A DNA stretch of 42,357 nucleotides from Lingula anatina (lineage: Eukaryota; Brachiopoda; Lingulata; Lingulida; Lingulidae): positions 64,001-106,357 of the forward strand of contig NW_019776128.1 of NCBI RefSeq assembly GCF_001039355.2. The letters run 5' to 3'. Of the stretch, positions 20,702 to 31,542 are shown one piece after another. Under the pieces are notes generated by a model that saw only the letters and a program-made list of their open reading frames with translations, did no database searches and was not told where the DNA came from. The position numbers were made by a program, and so were the translations under genes. Every line of letters begins with the position of its first letter. Positions within the stretch are counted from its first letter, which is position 1.

Positions 20702-20730
20702 TATGTACAGACACAGATGTGTCTGTACAT
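20702..20730. repeat. Short palindrome before the minisatellite
   Basis: ATGTACAGACACA and ATGTGTCTGTACAT form an almost perfect palindrome with 13-bp arms directly to the left of the GCCGTC repeat. Confidence 0.8.
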
Positions 20731-20739
20731 ATAGCCGTC

Positions 20740-20790
20740 ATCTGCGTCTGTCGTCGCCGTCGCCGTTGCCGTCGCCGTTGCCGTTGGCGT
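20740..20790 (+). repeat. GTCGCC/GTTGCC microsatellite
   Basis: Irregular hexanucleotide array (GCCGTCGCCGTTGCC type) that is GC-rich in an AT-rich region and leads into the 160-bp tandem repeats. Confidence 0.85.
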
Positions 20791-20799
20791 GCACTTTCA

Positions 20800-21600
20800 C
20801 CGTAAACACGATAAGTGAAAAAACATTTTACCTTTTGGCTTGAAACTTACAGAACCGATGAATATTCATAATATGCCGGTTAAGTTCGAAAATCAGCATG
20901 ATCAGGCCATTTTTAGGGAAGTTATGCTTTTTTTCACTTTTTTCAGCATATATACAACACCGTAAACACGATAAGTGGAATACTGTTTTACCTTTTGGCT
21001 TGAAACTTACAGAACCGATGAATATTCATAATATGCCGGTTAAGTTCGAAAATCAGCATGATCAGGCCATTTTTAGGGAAGTTATGCTTTTTTTTCACTT
21101 TTTTCAGCATATATGCAACACCGTAAACACGATAAGTGGAATACTGATTTACCTTTTGGCTTGAAACTTACAGAACTGATGAATATTCATAATACGCCGG
21201 TCAACTTCGAAAATCAGCATGATCGGGGCATTTTTAGGGAAGTTATGCTTTTTTTTCACTTTTTTAGCATATATGCAACACCGTAAACACAATAAGTGGA
21301 AAACAGTTTTACCTTTTGGTTAGAAACTTACAGAACTGATGAGTATTTATAATACACAGGTCAGGTTCGAAAACCAGCATGATAAAGCCACTTTTATGGA
21401 AGTTATGCTGTTTTTTTTTTCAGTTTTTTCAGCATATATGCAACACTGATATCACAATAAAAGAAAAACAGATAGGCCAATTGTCATTGTACTCACAGGA
21501 GTGGTCAATCTTACTAAAACATAGCTTGAGTATGAAAATCAGCATAATTGGGCCATTATTTTAGAAGTTATGCTTTTTTTTATACATTTCCTCAGATTCA
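20800..21600 (+). repeat. 160-bp tandem repeat array
   Basis: Units start at 20801, 20961, 21122 and 21282 with CGTAAACACGATAAG, and a decayed fifth unit begins near 21442. Units share ACCTTTTGGCTTGAAACTTA, ATGAATATTCATAAT, AATCAGCATGATC and AGTTATGC followed by a T run. The first two units are nearly identical and the later ones drift progressively. Open frames through it are by-products of the repeat. Confidence 0.95.
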
Positions 21601-21963
21601 ATTCTTAGGCATGTTAATAGTCTCATTGTTGAACTAATAAGATACGTAAAAGTGTTTGTTTGACATTTCCTGCATCTTTACAACATTGTCAGTTGATTAT
21701 GTAAAAATGATGGTAAATTTGTTATTGTGTATTGTGTAATGAAGTGTCAAAAATGGAAATAAACACATATAATTGCAGTTTGTCAGATTCAATCATCCAC
21801 TATGTTTAGAATCTCAGAATGGAGGAAATTGGACATTTTACACTGTTCTATTGATATTTTCCCCATCTCATCAATTTTCTTAGTTGGGATTAATTCAAAG
21901 CTAGCTTGAGTTGTGCAGCAGCACACGCATAGCCTCCCTCGCGTTTTGTATCACTGATTCGTT
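21601..21963. other. Stretch before the DIRS-like element
   Basis: AT-rich, and becomes more balanced near 21900. It may include the 5' end of the DIRS-like element (the promoter-like CCTCCCTCGCGTTTTG lies just before the gag ATG at 21964), but no terminal repeat was found. Confidence 0.4.
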
Positions 21964-22920
21964 ATGGACACAAGGAAAGAGATAGAAGACTGGGCAAAAA
22001 AGGCAGAACTCAATGAAGATACGATTTTGCTACTGAGAGAGAATGGGTTTGAGAGCATGCGATCTATTAGGCTCTTAAATAATGCGAGCGTTAACAAATA
22101 CTTCGGCGAGCCTCTCTCCCTGGGCCAGCTCTTACTGTTACAGGGAGCAATTAATGAAGTTAGAGGGTCTTCGGATCAAAGTGTTCCCACAAATTCAGAA
22201 CAGTCCCAAGCCACAGAGCCCACGCCCGTAACAACGCAGGACAAAGAGCAGCAACAGCCACTCGACGTGACAAGCCTCATATCCATCCTTGGAAAGGAAT
22301 CATCAGATCCAGCTCTGCAGGGTAAGTCTGCTCATGTTTTTGACCCATTTGAAATCACACCCTGCGCTACAGCTAAAGCCAGAGACATTAGGGTTACATA
22401 ACCCAATTTCAGCAAAGTTCAAAGACGGGACTAAAATTAGGTGACTTCGAGCTGACCATCCCAGATTCTAAGCCCAAATTTGAAACAGTCACCCCTCTGC
22501 AGTATACGGAAGCAAGCTTAAAGATCATGCGGGAAGTGGTGTCGCAAAATGAAGTGTCACTGAGAGAGACTCTGGATTACACGGGCTACCTCATTAAAAT
22601 TGCGCACATGGGCCAACGCTTCCAGTGGAGATCAGTGCTGAAGTACGATCAGGAATACCGCAACGCAAAAGCTGCAGGTGACTTCCAGTGGGGAGCAGAC
22701 AACACCTATATGATGCAGGTTTTCCTCAGTGAGGACGGCACGGCAAGCAGAAGTTCCCAACACAGATCACAGGAAGGAGGTTCGCGTAGTAACAGATACG
22801 ACCCGTCTTCAGGACGCATCGTCTGCGACCGTTTCAACGGTAGGAGCGGATGTTCTCTTCGCAATTGCAGATACTCCCACGTTTGCAAAACTTGCTATAC
22901 GCCCCCAATCATGGTGAGTT
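21964..22920 (+). pseudogene. DIRS-like gag with SAM-like domain and zinc-finger
   Basis: It starts at ATG 21964 (MDTRKEIEDWAKKAELNED). Residues about 1-70 form a SAM-like helical domain (LLLRENGFESMRSIRLL, SLGQLLLLQGAINEV). A Gln/Thr/Pro-rich linker and LDVTSLISILG follow. The frame stops at TAA 22399 but continues one frame over (GDFELTIPDSKPKFETVTPL, then the 22527-22920 frame). Near 22819-22897 is CDRFNGRSGCSLRNCRYSHV followed by CKTC, the Cys/His finger typical of DIRS-like gag. After it the frame shifts again. Confidence 0.75.
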
Positions 22921-22984
22921 CAACCACAAAACTGGTGAAAGTATGCAGGATACAAAAAACGAATAATCAAGAGTGGTGGTTCTA

Positions 22985-23842
22985 CACGCCATCTCCCTCC
23001 ACTCCTAATCAATTTAGACTCATGGCGTGATGAGTTGGCCGACGATGAAGATAGAGACTTTATCTTAAATGGTATACTAAACGGGTTCTCACTTATTGAC
23101 AATAATTTTGAAATTGCAGACGTCACCCGAGTAGAAGTAGAGAATAGTAGTAGAGTCTGCAGACCTGACATCCGTCCTCGAGTGGAAAAAGAGATTATCG
23201 CCGGACTGAATGAAGCGCACTACGTTACTGTATCCGAGAAACCTGATTACGAGCGCTATTTCATGTGTACCTAAGCCAGACGGGGATATTCGCGTGATCC
23301 ACGACCTAAGCCGACCAGAGAGTATTGGAGTTAACTCCCATGCGACAAAGGAATCTATGAAATATCAATATTTACAGGATGCTTTGTCTTGCATCAAACC
23401 TGGATCGTTTATGGCAAAGGTCGATCTGAAGGGCGCGTATAGGTCTGTTCACATCAAACGAGAACTGGACTAAAATGGCAGTTTACAGGTGACAAATACC
23501 CTATATATTTGTCTGAGACACGCCTGCCCTTCGGCAGCAGAAAATCGCCGTTTATTTTTAACAGGATTACGCAATCAATCCGTCGCATGGTGATAAAGAA
23601 AGGATTCCCCGGTACTGTGGTATATTTAGATGACTTTTTCGTCACGGGGGACACCTTCCAAAGCTGCCTATTTGCCTACAGCACTCTTATCAGCCTACTC
23701 AGAAAACAGGGTTTCAGCATAAACTGGAAGAAAGTAGAAGATCCAACCCAAAACATTTGTTTCTTGGTATTGTTATTAACACCATCACCGGAAGGCTGTA
23801 ACTTAGCAGAGATAAGACAACATCGTTACGGGATGTACTATA
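22985..23842 (+). pseudogene. DIRS-like reverse transcriptase relic
   Basis: It begins in the stretch LINLDSWRDELADDEDRDFI. Motifs in order: CVPKPDGDIRVIHDLSRP, MAKVDLKGAYRSVHIKRELD (motif A Asp), LPFGSRKSPFIFNRITQSI, VVYLDDFFVTGDT (catalytic YLDD) and SLLRKQGFSINWKKVEDP. Frameshifts occur near 23250 and just after RELD at 23472. The domain is cut at 23842 by the inverted-repeat transposon and resumes at 24750. Confidence 0.85.
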
Positions 23843-24216
23843 AGCCTCGGTCACAACCGGCCGTACGGGCTCTTACAGGCAGTTTGCGTCCAAATTTTGC
23901 GCAGAATTTCACGTCCCATGCAAGTCCTTCTTACGAAATTTTGACTTCGCAGACAGCCCGTAAGCACCTACGGAAGATGTTGGACATGTCCAAAAGATTC
24001 TACGAATAGCCTTCGAACAGCGAGGCCGCAAGCGTAACTTGCTCCCCTCGCACGGAGATAGCAAGAGAGACGCGCGCTGTGCAAGACGCACGTCGCAAGC
24101 AATGAAGGAGCAAGTGCCCTTTGCGTGTTGAGTAAGGCGCACGTCCTCACATCTAACGAACAAAGTCGAGAGCACACCGGGAATGCGTCGCACGTGCGTC
24201 ACACCCACGCCTGGTG

Positions 24217-24225
24217 TATAAAAGG
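24217..24225 (+). promoter_or_regulatory. TATA-box-like motif in transposon copy C
   Basis: TATAAAAGG followed by CGTGCTCACGA, matching copy A in reverse orientation. It lies 104 bp before the conserved ATG. Confidence 0.4.
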
Positions 24226-24328
24226 CGTGCTCACGACGCACGCTCATGCCTTTACAATCAACATCGACTGTGCAACGTGTACAACAATTTTCAAAAATTT
24301 CAAAATTTTGCTCAATTCAGTTTCTTAT

Positions 24329-24364
24329 ATGCGTCCAAAAGGCAAGATAAAGAAGCTTACATAG
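24329..24364 (+). pseudogene. Mini-ORF of transposon copy C, cut by early stop
   Basis: ATG at 24329 starts MRPKGKIKKLT and stops at TAG. It is homologous to the 45-codon mini-ORF of copy A. The following sequence (GAAAAAAGGGAAGAGGACGT) matches the Lys/Arg-rich codons of copy A and copy B in other frames. Confidence 0.35.
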
Positions 24365-24749
24365 TAGAAAAAAGGGAAGAGGACGTAGAAAGAGGAGGAG
24401 AACAGGAAGCAAAACTGACGTACGCCGTCAGTACGTCACCACAAACGTGTGAGGCAAGCGTGAAGCAAAACTGCCGCAAAAGGGCACTACTTTCGCCGTG
24501 CGTTGCATTCCCTTCGTAAGTGGTGAGTTTTGGCCACGTTCTCAGAAAGTAAGACAAACTCAAGAAATGAGTACAAGTCCCACGACCATCGCTCCTTGCA
24601 ATTAGCGTCCCTGCCTGAAAGGACATCTCATGTGGCCCGTAAGACAGACATTTCTCTACCTCTACGACCTACACGGCCTCCGCAACACCCAAAAATCGCA
24701 GGGGACGTACGATCCTGAAATTGGTGCATCCGGTTGTGACCGAGGCTTA

Positions 24750-25425
24750 ACACCTTCCTAACAAAGCCCAGGGCCTCTAAACGCCAGCTGGATTCTCTCG
24801 CCGGAAAACTATCATGGACGGCACAAGTAACACCTTGGGGAAGAACGCACAATAGGTCTATATTCAGTCTTTTATCAACCTTGGACTCCCCACACAGCAA
24901 AAGCCGTTTACAGTCTATTAAGCCGGATCTGCGCTGGCGGGACTTCTGGCTGAGAGATGGATCAAACGCAAAGCGAATTTGGCCCCCGTCGAGTAACGTC
25001 TCAGTTCACACGGACGCTAGCTTGCGCGCAGGCGGAGCCTTCTGCCTGGGAGACTGGACTTACATCCTCTGGGAGTCAGATGTGCCGGATATATTGCATC
25101 ATCATATTATGTTAAGGAGCTAGCAGCTGTTGTCTTGGCGGCTAAGAGGTGGTGTAAAACATGGGCGAACTGTAATGTTGTTCACACAGATAATACTGAG
25201 ACACTGACCAATATAAACAATGAGACAGCTGCTAACAAGGCATCACTAACATGGCTGTTGAAAGAACTGGCTCACCTCTCAACAAAATATAACTTTACCA
25301 TATCAGCTGTTCACGCGCCAGGCACCCACAGTGTTGTAGCAGACACAATTTCTAGAGCCCACGAACCTCGCATGTTTGATAAACAGGTATCGTTATTGAA
25401 CATTTACAACCAAAAAAAAAAATAA
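24750..25425 (+). pseudogene. DIRS-like RT end and RNase H
   Basis: After the transposon, the RT thumb/connection (RASKRQLDSLAGKLSWTAQV, WGRTHNRSIFSLL) leads into RNase H. Visible parts are VSVHTDASLRAGGAFCLGDW (first Asp), a KELAAVVLAAKRW helix with its Glu, CNVVHTDNTETLTNI (Asp) and VHAPGTHSVVADTISRAHEP (final Asp). All four catalytic acids appear present. A one-base shift near 25110-25123 breaks the frame between the first Asp and the KELAAV helix. Confidence 0.85.
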
Positions 25426-26030
25426 CGATATAACAGGAAGGAGAGCAAGAAAAACAACGAAGTTAGAAGACACTCCTGATGAATGGAAAGCTGAATGATT
25501 TAAAATTTTCCAAAAATTATTTGGGAAGCCACCTGCAGTGTATGTCAAAGACTTCCAAACTGTGGTATTAGTAGAAAGTTTTTTACCCATCAACATTACT
25601 CATGTTCTTATACAGGAGATTGAAAAAACTGGAATAAACGAGAACAGCTCGCGAAGTGGGCCTGTAAAACATTTTTGCTTACCATTACGGAAGTACCAAT
25701 TTTTCAGCTCATTTCTCCAAGATCCCTATATGTATACAACAGGGCATTTAAAGACCTAAAATCCTAGAGCAGAGGTCAAACATTGCGAGAACAGAGTTTG
25801 CAAAACAGGGTTTAGAAAACAACCGCCAACTAGAGCTCAAATACTAGCCTTAAATGAATGCATGGAGTGGAAGGGTTGAGAGAAGGAAACCTCTCTGTAG
25901 CAACACCTATTTCTGTGGGCCATAACCTAATGGTAATATACAAAAACCCCTTTCAGTTAACCTTCTGTGAGACCCCAAGGTCAAGACAATAACATGAGTA
26001 GCATGAAAGACCGTTGCTGATTTCAAATAC
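25426..26030. other. Unassigned stretch between DIRS-like and LINE relics
   Basis: A 73-codon frame (25538-25759) is not recognised. The right part may contain the eroded 5' end of the LINE. No repeat boundary was found. Confidence 0.4.
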
Positions 26031-26039
26031 ATTGGTTAT

Positions 26040-26320
26040 TTCATTCCCGTTAAGGTCCTTATACAAGGAGACTTCATCGCTCGATTAGGAGCTGACTAGA
26101 AAACCTACTTGTGCGTCATTGGTAAATTTGGAAAGTCGGAAAAGAACTCTAATGGGGAGCTCCTGCTAAATTTCTGTTCACAATTAGATCTCAGCATTAC
26201 CAACGCTTTTTTTCTGCCAACTTGACAAGAACTACTTCACTGGGAACACCCACGCTCTGGTCACTTTTATATGCGTGACTGTGCCATCTTGAGAATGTCA
26301 GATCTGACTGATAACTATGC
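26040..26320 (+). pseudogene. LINE endonuclease C-terminal relic
   Basis: Reads VLIQGDFIARLGAD (consensus GDFNARVG), then VIGKFGKSEKNSNGELLLNF, CSQLDLSITNAFF and LHWEHPRSGHFYMRDCAIL. This is the end of the AP-endonuclease domain that nicks target DNA. The Asn after GDF is changed to Ile. Stops occur at about 26098 and 26223. Confidence 0.8.
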
Positions 26321-26779
26321 ACAGAAGCAAAGCCAAAAAGCTTTTATAGACGATGACCTTGTTACCAACTAAGAATAAGGATCAGTCTGTCTCGGAGGAA
26401 CACTCCCACAAGCGCCAAACCTGAAAAACTGGACACAGTTAAGATATCAGATGCCTAGCACCACTAAGAACTGAGCAGAGCCACATAAGTTGCCCTGGAC
26501 AACGTTCAGCCGATAAAAGAGCTGAAGAGAGGAACAGAAGAAAGTTGTGAAGGTGTTCTCTGCAAGAAAGAAAATTCTAGGTCATCCGTAGAAGGACCCC
26601 TGATTGGTTCTGGGAGCATGGTGTTGTGATTGAGAAGCTACTTGAAGAAAAGAAGACTAAACATCTCATATGTCTACTCTGAAAAGAGCAAGAGTGAACT
26701 TGCAAAATTCAAGGCCAAAGTGCACAGGTAGGTGAGGGCTCTTAAGAACAACAAATCGAAGCAAAAATCTGAGGAATCG

Positions 26780-27600
26780 CAGCCCATGACTGACAGCCAC
26801 AACTACCATGGACTTCCGTTGGGTTAAAAGCTAGCAATGGACCAAAATGCAATGCTGTCGCCCCAGTAAAGTCAGATGGGAGACTAGTCACATACCTTGA
26901 ATATTTTAAGACCAGATGGAAGGAGCACTTCAGTAACCTATTAAACAAAGTAAGTCCTGCACAGCAAATGTATGTGAAGAAGAAACCAAAAAGGAATACG
27001 ATGTATGGGGAATTCAGCACGGAGGAACTGCAGAATGTTCTGAGGTGTTTGGCAAGTGGTAAAGCACCTGGTCCCGATGGTATTCCTCAGATATTTTCGA
27101 GTTGCCTTTGTTGACTTCTCAAAGGCATTTGACACTATCAACCGTGAGATCACGTGAAGGTCCTGGAAACCTATGAATGTCCTGACAAACATGTTAATAT
27201 CATAAAACAATCCCATGATTGATTGTCGGTAGTGATCACAGTGAGTGAGATCTTTGCTGTCAATCATGGTGTAAAGCAGGGATGTTCTGACCACCACACC
27301 TTTATCTCTCTACCTAACAGTGGCGTTGGGCATCATAAATGAGGACTTCAAAAGGGCATGATGTATGAGAAACTTTGCCTGGCTCAATGCCCAAACAGAA
27401 ATGCAATAAATGTACACCGGAGAAATGCTCTATTCTGATGACTCTGCCCTTGCGGCCAATAATGCATATGATATGCAGCAGATTATGGATCGATTTTCCT
27501 CCACAGCACAAATGTTTGGACTAAAGATTAACATATCCAAGACCGAACTGAATCAGTCTCCTCCAATGTTCACTAACTAATTAGAGCCAGTAGCAATCGA
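26780..27600 (+). pseudogene. LINE reverse transcriptase relic
   Basis: The stretch NYHGLPLG, VKSDGRLVTYLEYFKTRWKE, HFSNLLNK is the linker before RT. It is followed by ASGKAPGPDGIPQIF (27055-27098), then directly by VAFVDFSKAFDTINRE (27103-27150) with about 80 residues missing between, then a broken part and MLYSDDSALAANNAYDMQQI (the catalytic box, YADD changed to YSDD, near 27428), ending SSTAQMFGLKINISKTEL. Confidence 0.8.
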
Positions 27601-27743
27601 TGGTGAACCACTGACGATAACTGAGACAGAACCATCGCAAAAACAATTCAGCAGATCTGGAAGTAGAAAGGAGGATCCAGTCTGCTGATAGTGCACTACA
27701 AAGGAGGCTCTGGAGCTGCCGTGACATCACCACAAATACTAAA

Positions 27744-28385
27744 TTGAAAGTTTACACATCAGCAGTCATTCCTTGCCTTCTCTATTCAACTGAAAACATC
27801 ACTCTATACCACAGACACATAAAGGCTCTGACAAGACTCCAGCTTTGTCAACTACGCACTGTCCTCAAAATCAAGTGGCAAACCATATTCCTGATGTTAA
27901 AGTTCTACAATGTGCCCACACAGTCAGTGCTGGAGCCCTTATAACCGTGTCACAGCCTCGTTGGGCAGGGCATGTCCTTTGAATGGCTAATGACAGACTG
28001 CCAGAAGGTGTACTATAATCTGAACTTAACCAAGGAAAAAAGGAGGCATGGTGGACAGAGTACGTTTCAAGGATGTCATATAGCAGTACATAAAGAGGGC
28101 AGGCATCCCGCAGGGCTCTCCAGCAACAACAATGGCATGCAAAACTTAAGAAGACTTTGTCAGCAATTGGAGACCAATACCATCAAGAATATCAACGTGC
28201 ACATGACCGTCTACATTCAGCAGCTAGTTCAAGCAATTTCCAATGCAACAGGGCTCACTTTTATAGATGCAACAGATGTCAGCATTTCTGCAAATCCCAC
28301 GATAGTCTCAAAGCCCACTTGAGAGCCTGCTGTGAAAGCTTTCCATCTCAACTCCATCATCTTCGATAACAAAGGACAGCCTGAT
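27744..28385 (+). pseudogene. LINE C-terminal region with CCHH finger
   Basis: First frame: KVYTSAVIPCLLYSTENITL, then HRHIKALTRLQLCQLRTVLK, the conserved post-RT part of this LINE type. After shifts, the last frame (28157-28369) holds YRCNRCQHFCKSHDSLKAHL followed by RAC, a C-x2-C-x12-H-type finger found at the end of such LINEs, and then a tail with the Asp repeat (GQPDDDNV). Confidence 0.8.
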
Positions 28386-28399
28386 GATGATAATGTCAA

Positions 28400-30165
28400 T
28401 CAAGCCTAATACCATTTCCTGTTTCACGCGATATATTTGCAACATCTTATTCAGTTAAAGAGAGGAGACAAGCAAAGAAAAAAAAAAACTGGTTATTTGG
28501 CAAATGATAAAAGAGCAAAGAGGAAAAATGCGTTCTTTTAGATGTACCAGATCAATATAAAATCTCTTTAAAAAAGGAAATACCACGCGGAGAATTTCGC
28601 CTTTTTTTCATAATATCCCCAGGTGTTTCTGCAACCAAGAGAAGACTACCATCGTATCAGATATAGCTTTCAGTGCTGGACCAGCAACGTTAAGATTGTC
28701 TTTAGCATGCTTTAGAAAATACAGTAAATGCCAAAGAAGAAAAAGGGTACAAAAGTAACTCTAATGAAGACCAGTCGTGGAAGGATTGGCGAACAGCATC
28801 ATTATTGACATGTCAGATGCTGAAACACAAAAGCTGCTACATAACCAATGCATGAAAAGTTGAAACATGCAATGCACGAGAATTGCATTGATGGTGATAC
28901 CATTAAGCTTGCCTGCCAATGATATGTTCAGAACAGAGCAGACGGCACAACGTACCATTTAACTGTTACATTACTATCAAAGGCGACAGCTGGAGAAAAT
29001 GTGTCTAAATACAGCGTTAAGGCCAATAACATCTAAGAGCTACAGATCCCGCAGGTAAACGACTACAGAGATCAACAATGGATCCTTGTAATGTTCTCAC
29101 TGTAAATACCAGCCTCTCTGTCTTGACTGACTGACAAGATCCAGGCACTTGTTAATTTAAACCATGGGTATTATATATTGACCGAGGAACAATCGTTATA
29201 AAACTTCATCACAGCCCTTATGCTTAAAATCCATGTTATCGTATTATATATAATCTTCTACTTGGACACACAGCCGGAGGGATTACATTATATTGAGTTT
29301 GAATATTTTTTGCAGTTGGACAAAAACCAACCCTGAAAGGAGTTTAATGGACACCAAAAGGAATGTAAGTTTTAGACGAAAAAAATTAACCCGAGTGCTG
29401 AAGCATGGAAAACAATCTTTTTATCGCTGTGTGGTATACGTACTGGTTTGTCTTATGCTCGATGTATGTGGTTTTAAGAAGATTCCTTAGAAATTTAATC
29501 TCCAACCGCCTTTATCTGTCTGTCTGACTCTACTGTTAGTGTCCTGGGCTCACTTTCATAGAGCACTACGAATAACACCATAAATTTGTAGAGCTAGTGC
29601 TTGATGGGGAAGCTGATGTCTATGACCATTGCAGCAGAAGCTGTCCTGAGCCGATTTCAGATTTCTGCTGTGCTGGTGCCCTCCCTTTAATAACATGTAG
29701 TAGCATTCATCCTGAGAAAGGAAATCACTGGATATATCATCAGCTGTAAGCCTGTGTCTAATAAAAGATTTTTCATCTGCATAACAACCAGAACAAACAC
29801 CATCACCGTTATTCAAGCATATGTACCTACCTGAAACCATGATGATGAGGTGATAAAGGGCTTTTACAAAGAGCTCCTGAAGGGTAACCTCAGCCAATGT
29901 TAAAATTTTTGGACAATAAGCCTGACCAGCATTTAAGCAAGGTATTTTTACGCATTATCCTCAATAGACTAAGATCAAAGGCGCTGTAAGGAATCTATGA
30001 AGAGCTATCAGGTTTATGAGTAGGGCGTAGCACTGTGGAGCAATATTTAACTGCATGGATGTAAATAAATGCTGTTTGCTTGGCTAAATAAGGGGTGTTT
30101 TAACTTGATACAAAGTCCATCATTTTGCTAAGTGAGATTTGACCACCAAACTATAGTGAAGCCAT
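28400..30165. other. Unassigned stretch
   Basis: Short frames on both strands (28761-28958 minus, 29293-29490 plus, 29556-29897 minus) carry no motif that could be named. The sequence is less AT-rich than its surroundings, so it may be old, unrecognisable transposon sequence. Confidence 0.4.
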
Positions 30166-30169
30166 ACCA

Positions 30170-30870
30170 GGTCCGACTGACAGTGGTCTTAGGGACCAGG
30201 TAGCTACAGTAAAATGGGCCTCTAGAAACCAGACAATGCCAGATGACTTGACATTTCCAGATGAACAGTTAGTAGTGTATTCCAGAGGAGAGCTGCGACA
30301 GGAAGTGTAGCTCATAACAAATCCACTGATCTACCTGGTGCCACTGACCCCCATACTGATTTCATTGTCATCAACATTGTCAGAAGAACCTGCACTAATT
30401 CTATTATTACCATTGCTACAGAACCACAGCCTCATAATTTTGCATCGTCTTTGCGGCCAACCTGTGACCAGGAGACTCTTTCAACATGCCTATAGAGCAA
30501 GGAGGATGGCTAAGAAGCCCATTGCATGAACAGGATGTGCTGGGCTACATAGAACATAAACCTAAAAGTCGTGCTTTGGAGCAGTGTCTTTAACTTACTC
30601 CTTTCGTACTCTACCCATGTGATGGCCGTCAGCGAGTGCATGTCGTCTACCTGGAGAACAGGTGTTACAAGAAATTGTACATGAAATCAAATCACTAGAT
30701 GCAGTTCTGTTCATGTTTGGACATGACGGATTAGATAGTGCTGTATACAGGAGAAAACCAGAAACGCAGAAGATCCACAACAATTGAGACAAGTTTTTGG
30801 TCCAAGAGTGGAACAGAATCTCCCAGCAAAGATTAGTTACACTGGTGTACAGCATCCCTTGCGGCGTAGT
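30170..30870 (+). pseudogene. Tc1/mariner-type transposase relic
   Basis: Three pieces fit the transposase in order. A helix-turn-helix end resembles VTRRLFQHAYRARRMAKKPI (30461-30526; family RRRLREAGLRARRPAKKP). DGRQRVH lies at 30621 (family DGRQRVWRRRNERY, after the second catalytic Asp region). VQEWNRISQQRLVTLVYSIP lies at about 30800-30858 (family EEWNNIPQ..L..L..SMPRR). The distances are shorter than normal, so internal deletions have occurred, with several stops. Terminal repeats were not found. Confidence 0.7.
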
Positions 30871-31347
30871 GCGCCTTTTTAGTGGACTTGGGTGTTATAC
30901 CGGCTATCGATATGATAGCTTAATGCTAGAAAATGTCTCAATGAACGAATATGTGTATTAATTTTTTAATTAATTGTAACTTTTAACGAAACATTTAAAA
31001 CTTTTTTGTTTTAAAAGAATCTGTATTGAAAAATACTTATTTTTAGGGGCCGTATTAAAAATTAATATTTATGTAATGTATTTATGCCTTTTTGCATGTA
31101 TAATGATTAGACATTCTGTATCTGCAGCAACACAACTGTACATTTGTATTTTATGTATAGTTGTATATCACATATATTATGTATATTTGTATATTATTTA
31201 TATTTAAGAATATTTATATGCTTGATTATACTAGTTTATACGTAGAACAATTTTAGTTATAGCTTTATTTACTTGTAGAGGTACTATATGAGAGAAAGGT
31301 CTTAGTGTGGTGCAGGGAAAATCATATGGTGTCAAATACGAAAAAAA

Positions 31348-31402
31348 CAAACAAACAAAAAAAAAAAACCAAAAATACGTTTATAACAAACAAACAAACA
31401 AA
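31348..31402 (+). repeat. CAAA-type simple repeat
   Basis: Runs of ACAAACAAACAAA and poly-A before the LINE fragment. The third duplicated block starts in the equivalent stretch, so this low-complexity sequence probably hindered assembly. Confidence 0.8.
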
Positions 31403-31542
31403 AAATGTTTATAACAGCTAGACAAAAACGGTCAAAAATACCAAAAACAGTCATTAATTAGAAAACATATACAAACTTCAAAAACGTTGTGCAACAATCA
31501 TCTCGAGATCCCAGGAAAAGAAGCCAAGAAATATCCAACAAT

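Larger units (their letters stand above)
23843..24747 (+). mobile_element. Inverted-repeat DNA transposon, copy C (longest)
   Basis: 905 bp, ends AGCCTCGGTCACAACCGG and its exact inverse, flanked by TA (23841-23842 and 24748-24749). It splits the DIRS-like pol: NICFLVLL...AEIRQHRY before, and FLTKPRASKRQLDSLAGKLS after. It is therefore younger than that insertion. It keeps the TATA-like motif at 24217-24225 and the mini-ORF start at 24329. It is the most complete of the three copies and encodes no transposase. Confidence 0.9.
21964..25425 (+). mobile_element. DIRS/tyrosine-recombinase-type retrotransposon relic
   Basis: Gag-like SAM-type N-terminus, CCCH-type zinc-finger, RT with YLDD and RNase H come in the order of DIRS/Ngaro-like elements. 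There is no integrase, and the RNase H (HTDN, VHAPG...VADTISR) is of the type known in those elements. Coding is broken by frameshifts near 22395, 22905, 23250 and 23472 and by transposon copy C (23843-24747). A tyrosine recombinase and split direct repeats, which would prove DIRS membership, are not seen; the 3' part appears lost after 25425. Confidence 0.75.
26040..28400 (+). mobile_element. LINE relic (AP-type endonuclease + RT)
   Basis: A heavily decayed non-LTR retrotransposon of the type often annotated as 'craniofacial development protein 2-like' or 'endonuclease-reverse transcriptase' in invertebrates. Endonuclease end, RT core and a C-terminal CCHH finger follow in order across many stops and frameshifts. 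The RT has a large internal deletion. The clade is not decided. Confidence 0.8.

Noticed and set aside
20898-21564. Open frames in the 160-bp array as repeat proteins
   Set aside because: They follow from the repeat length, change frame with the T runs and have poor protein composition.
29556-29897. 113-codon minus-strand frame as a gene
   Set aside because: No recognisable domain, no start or splice context, and the neighbours are transposon relics.
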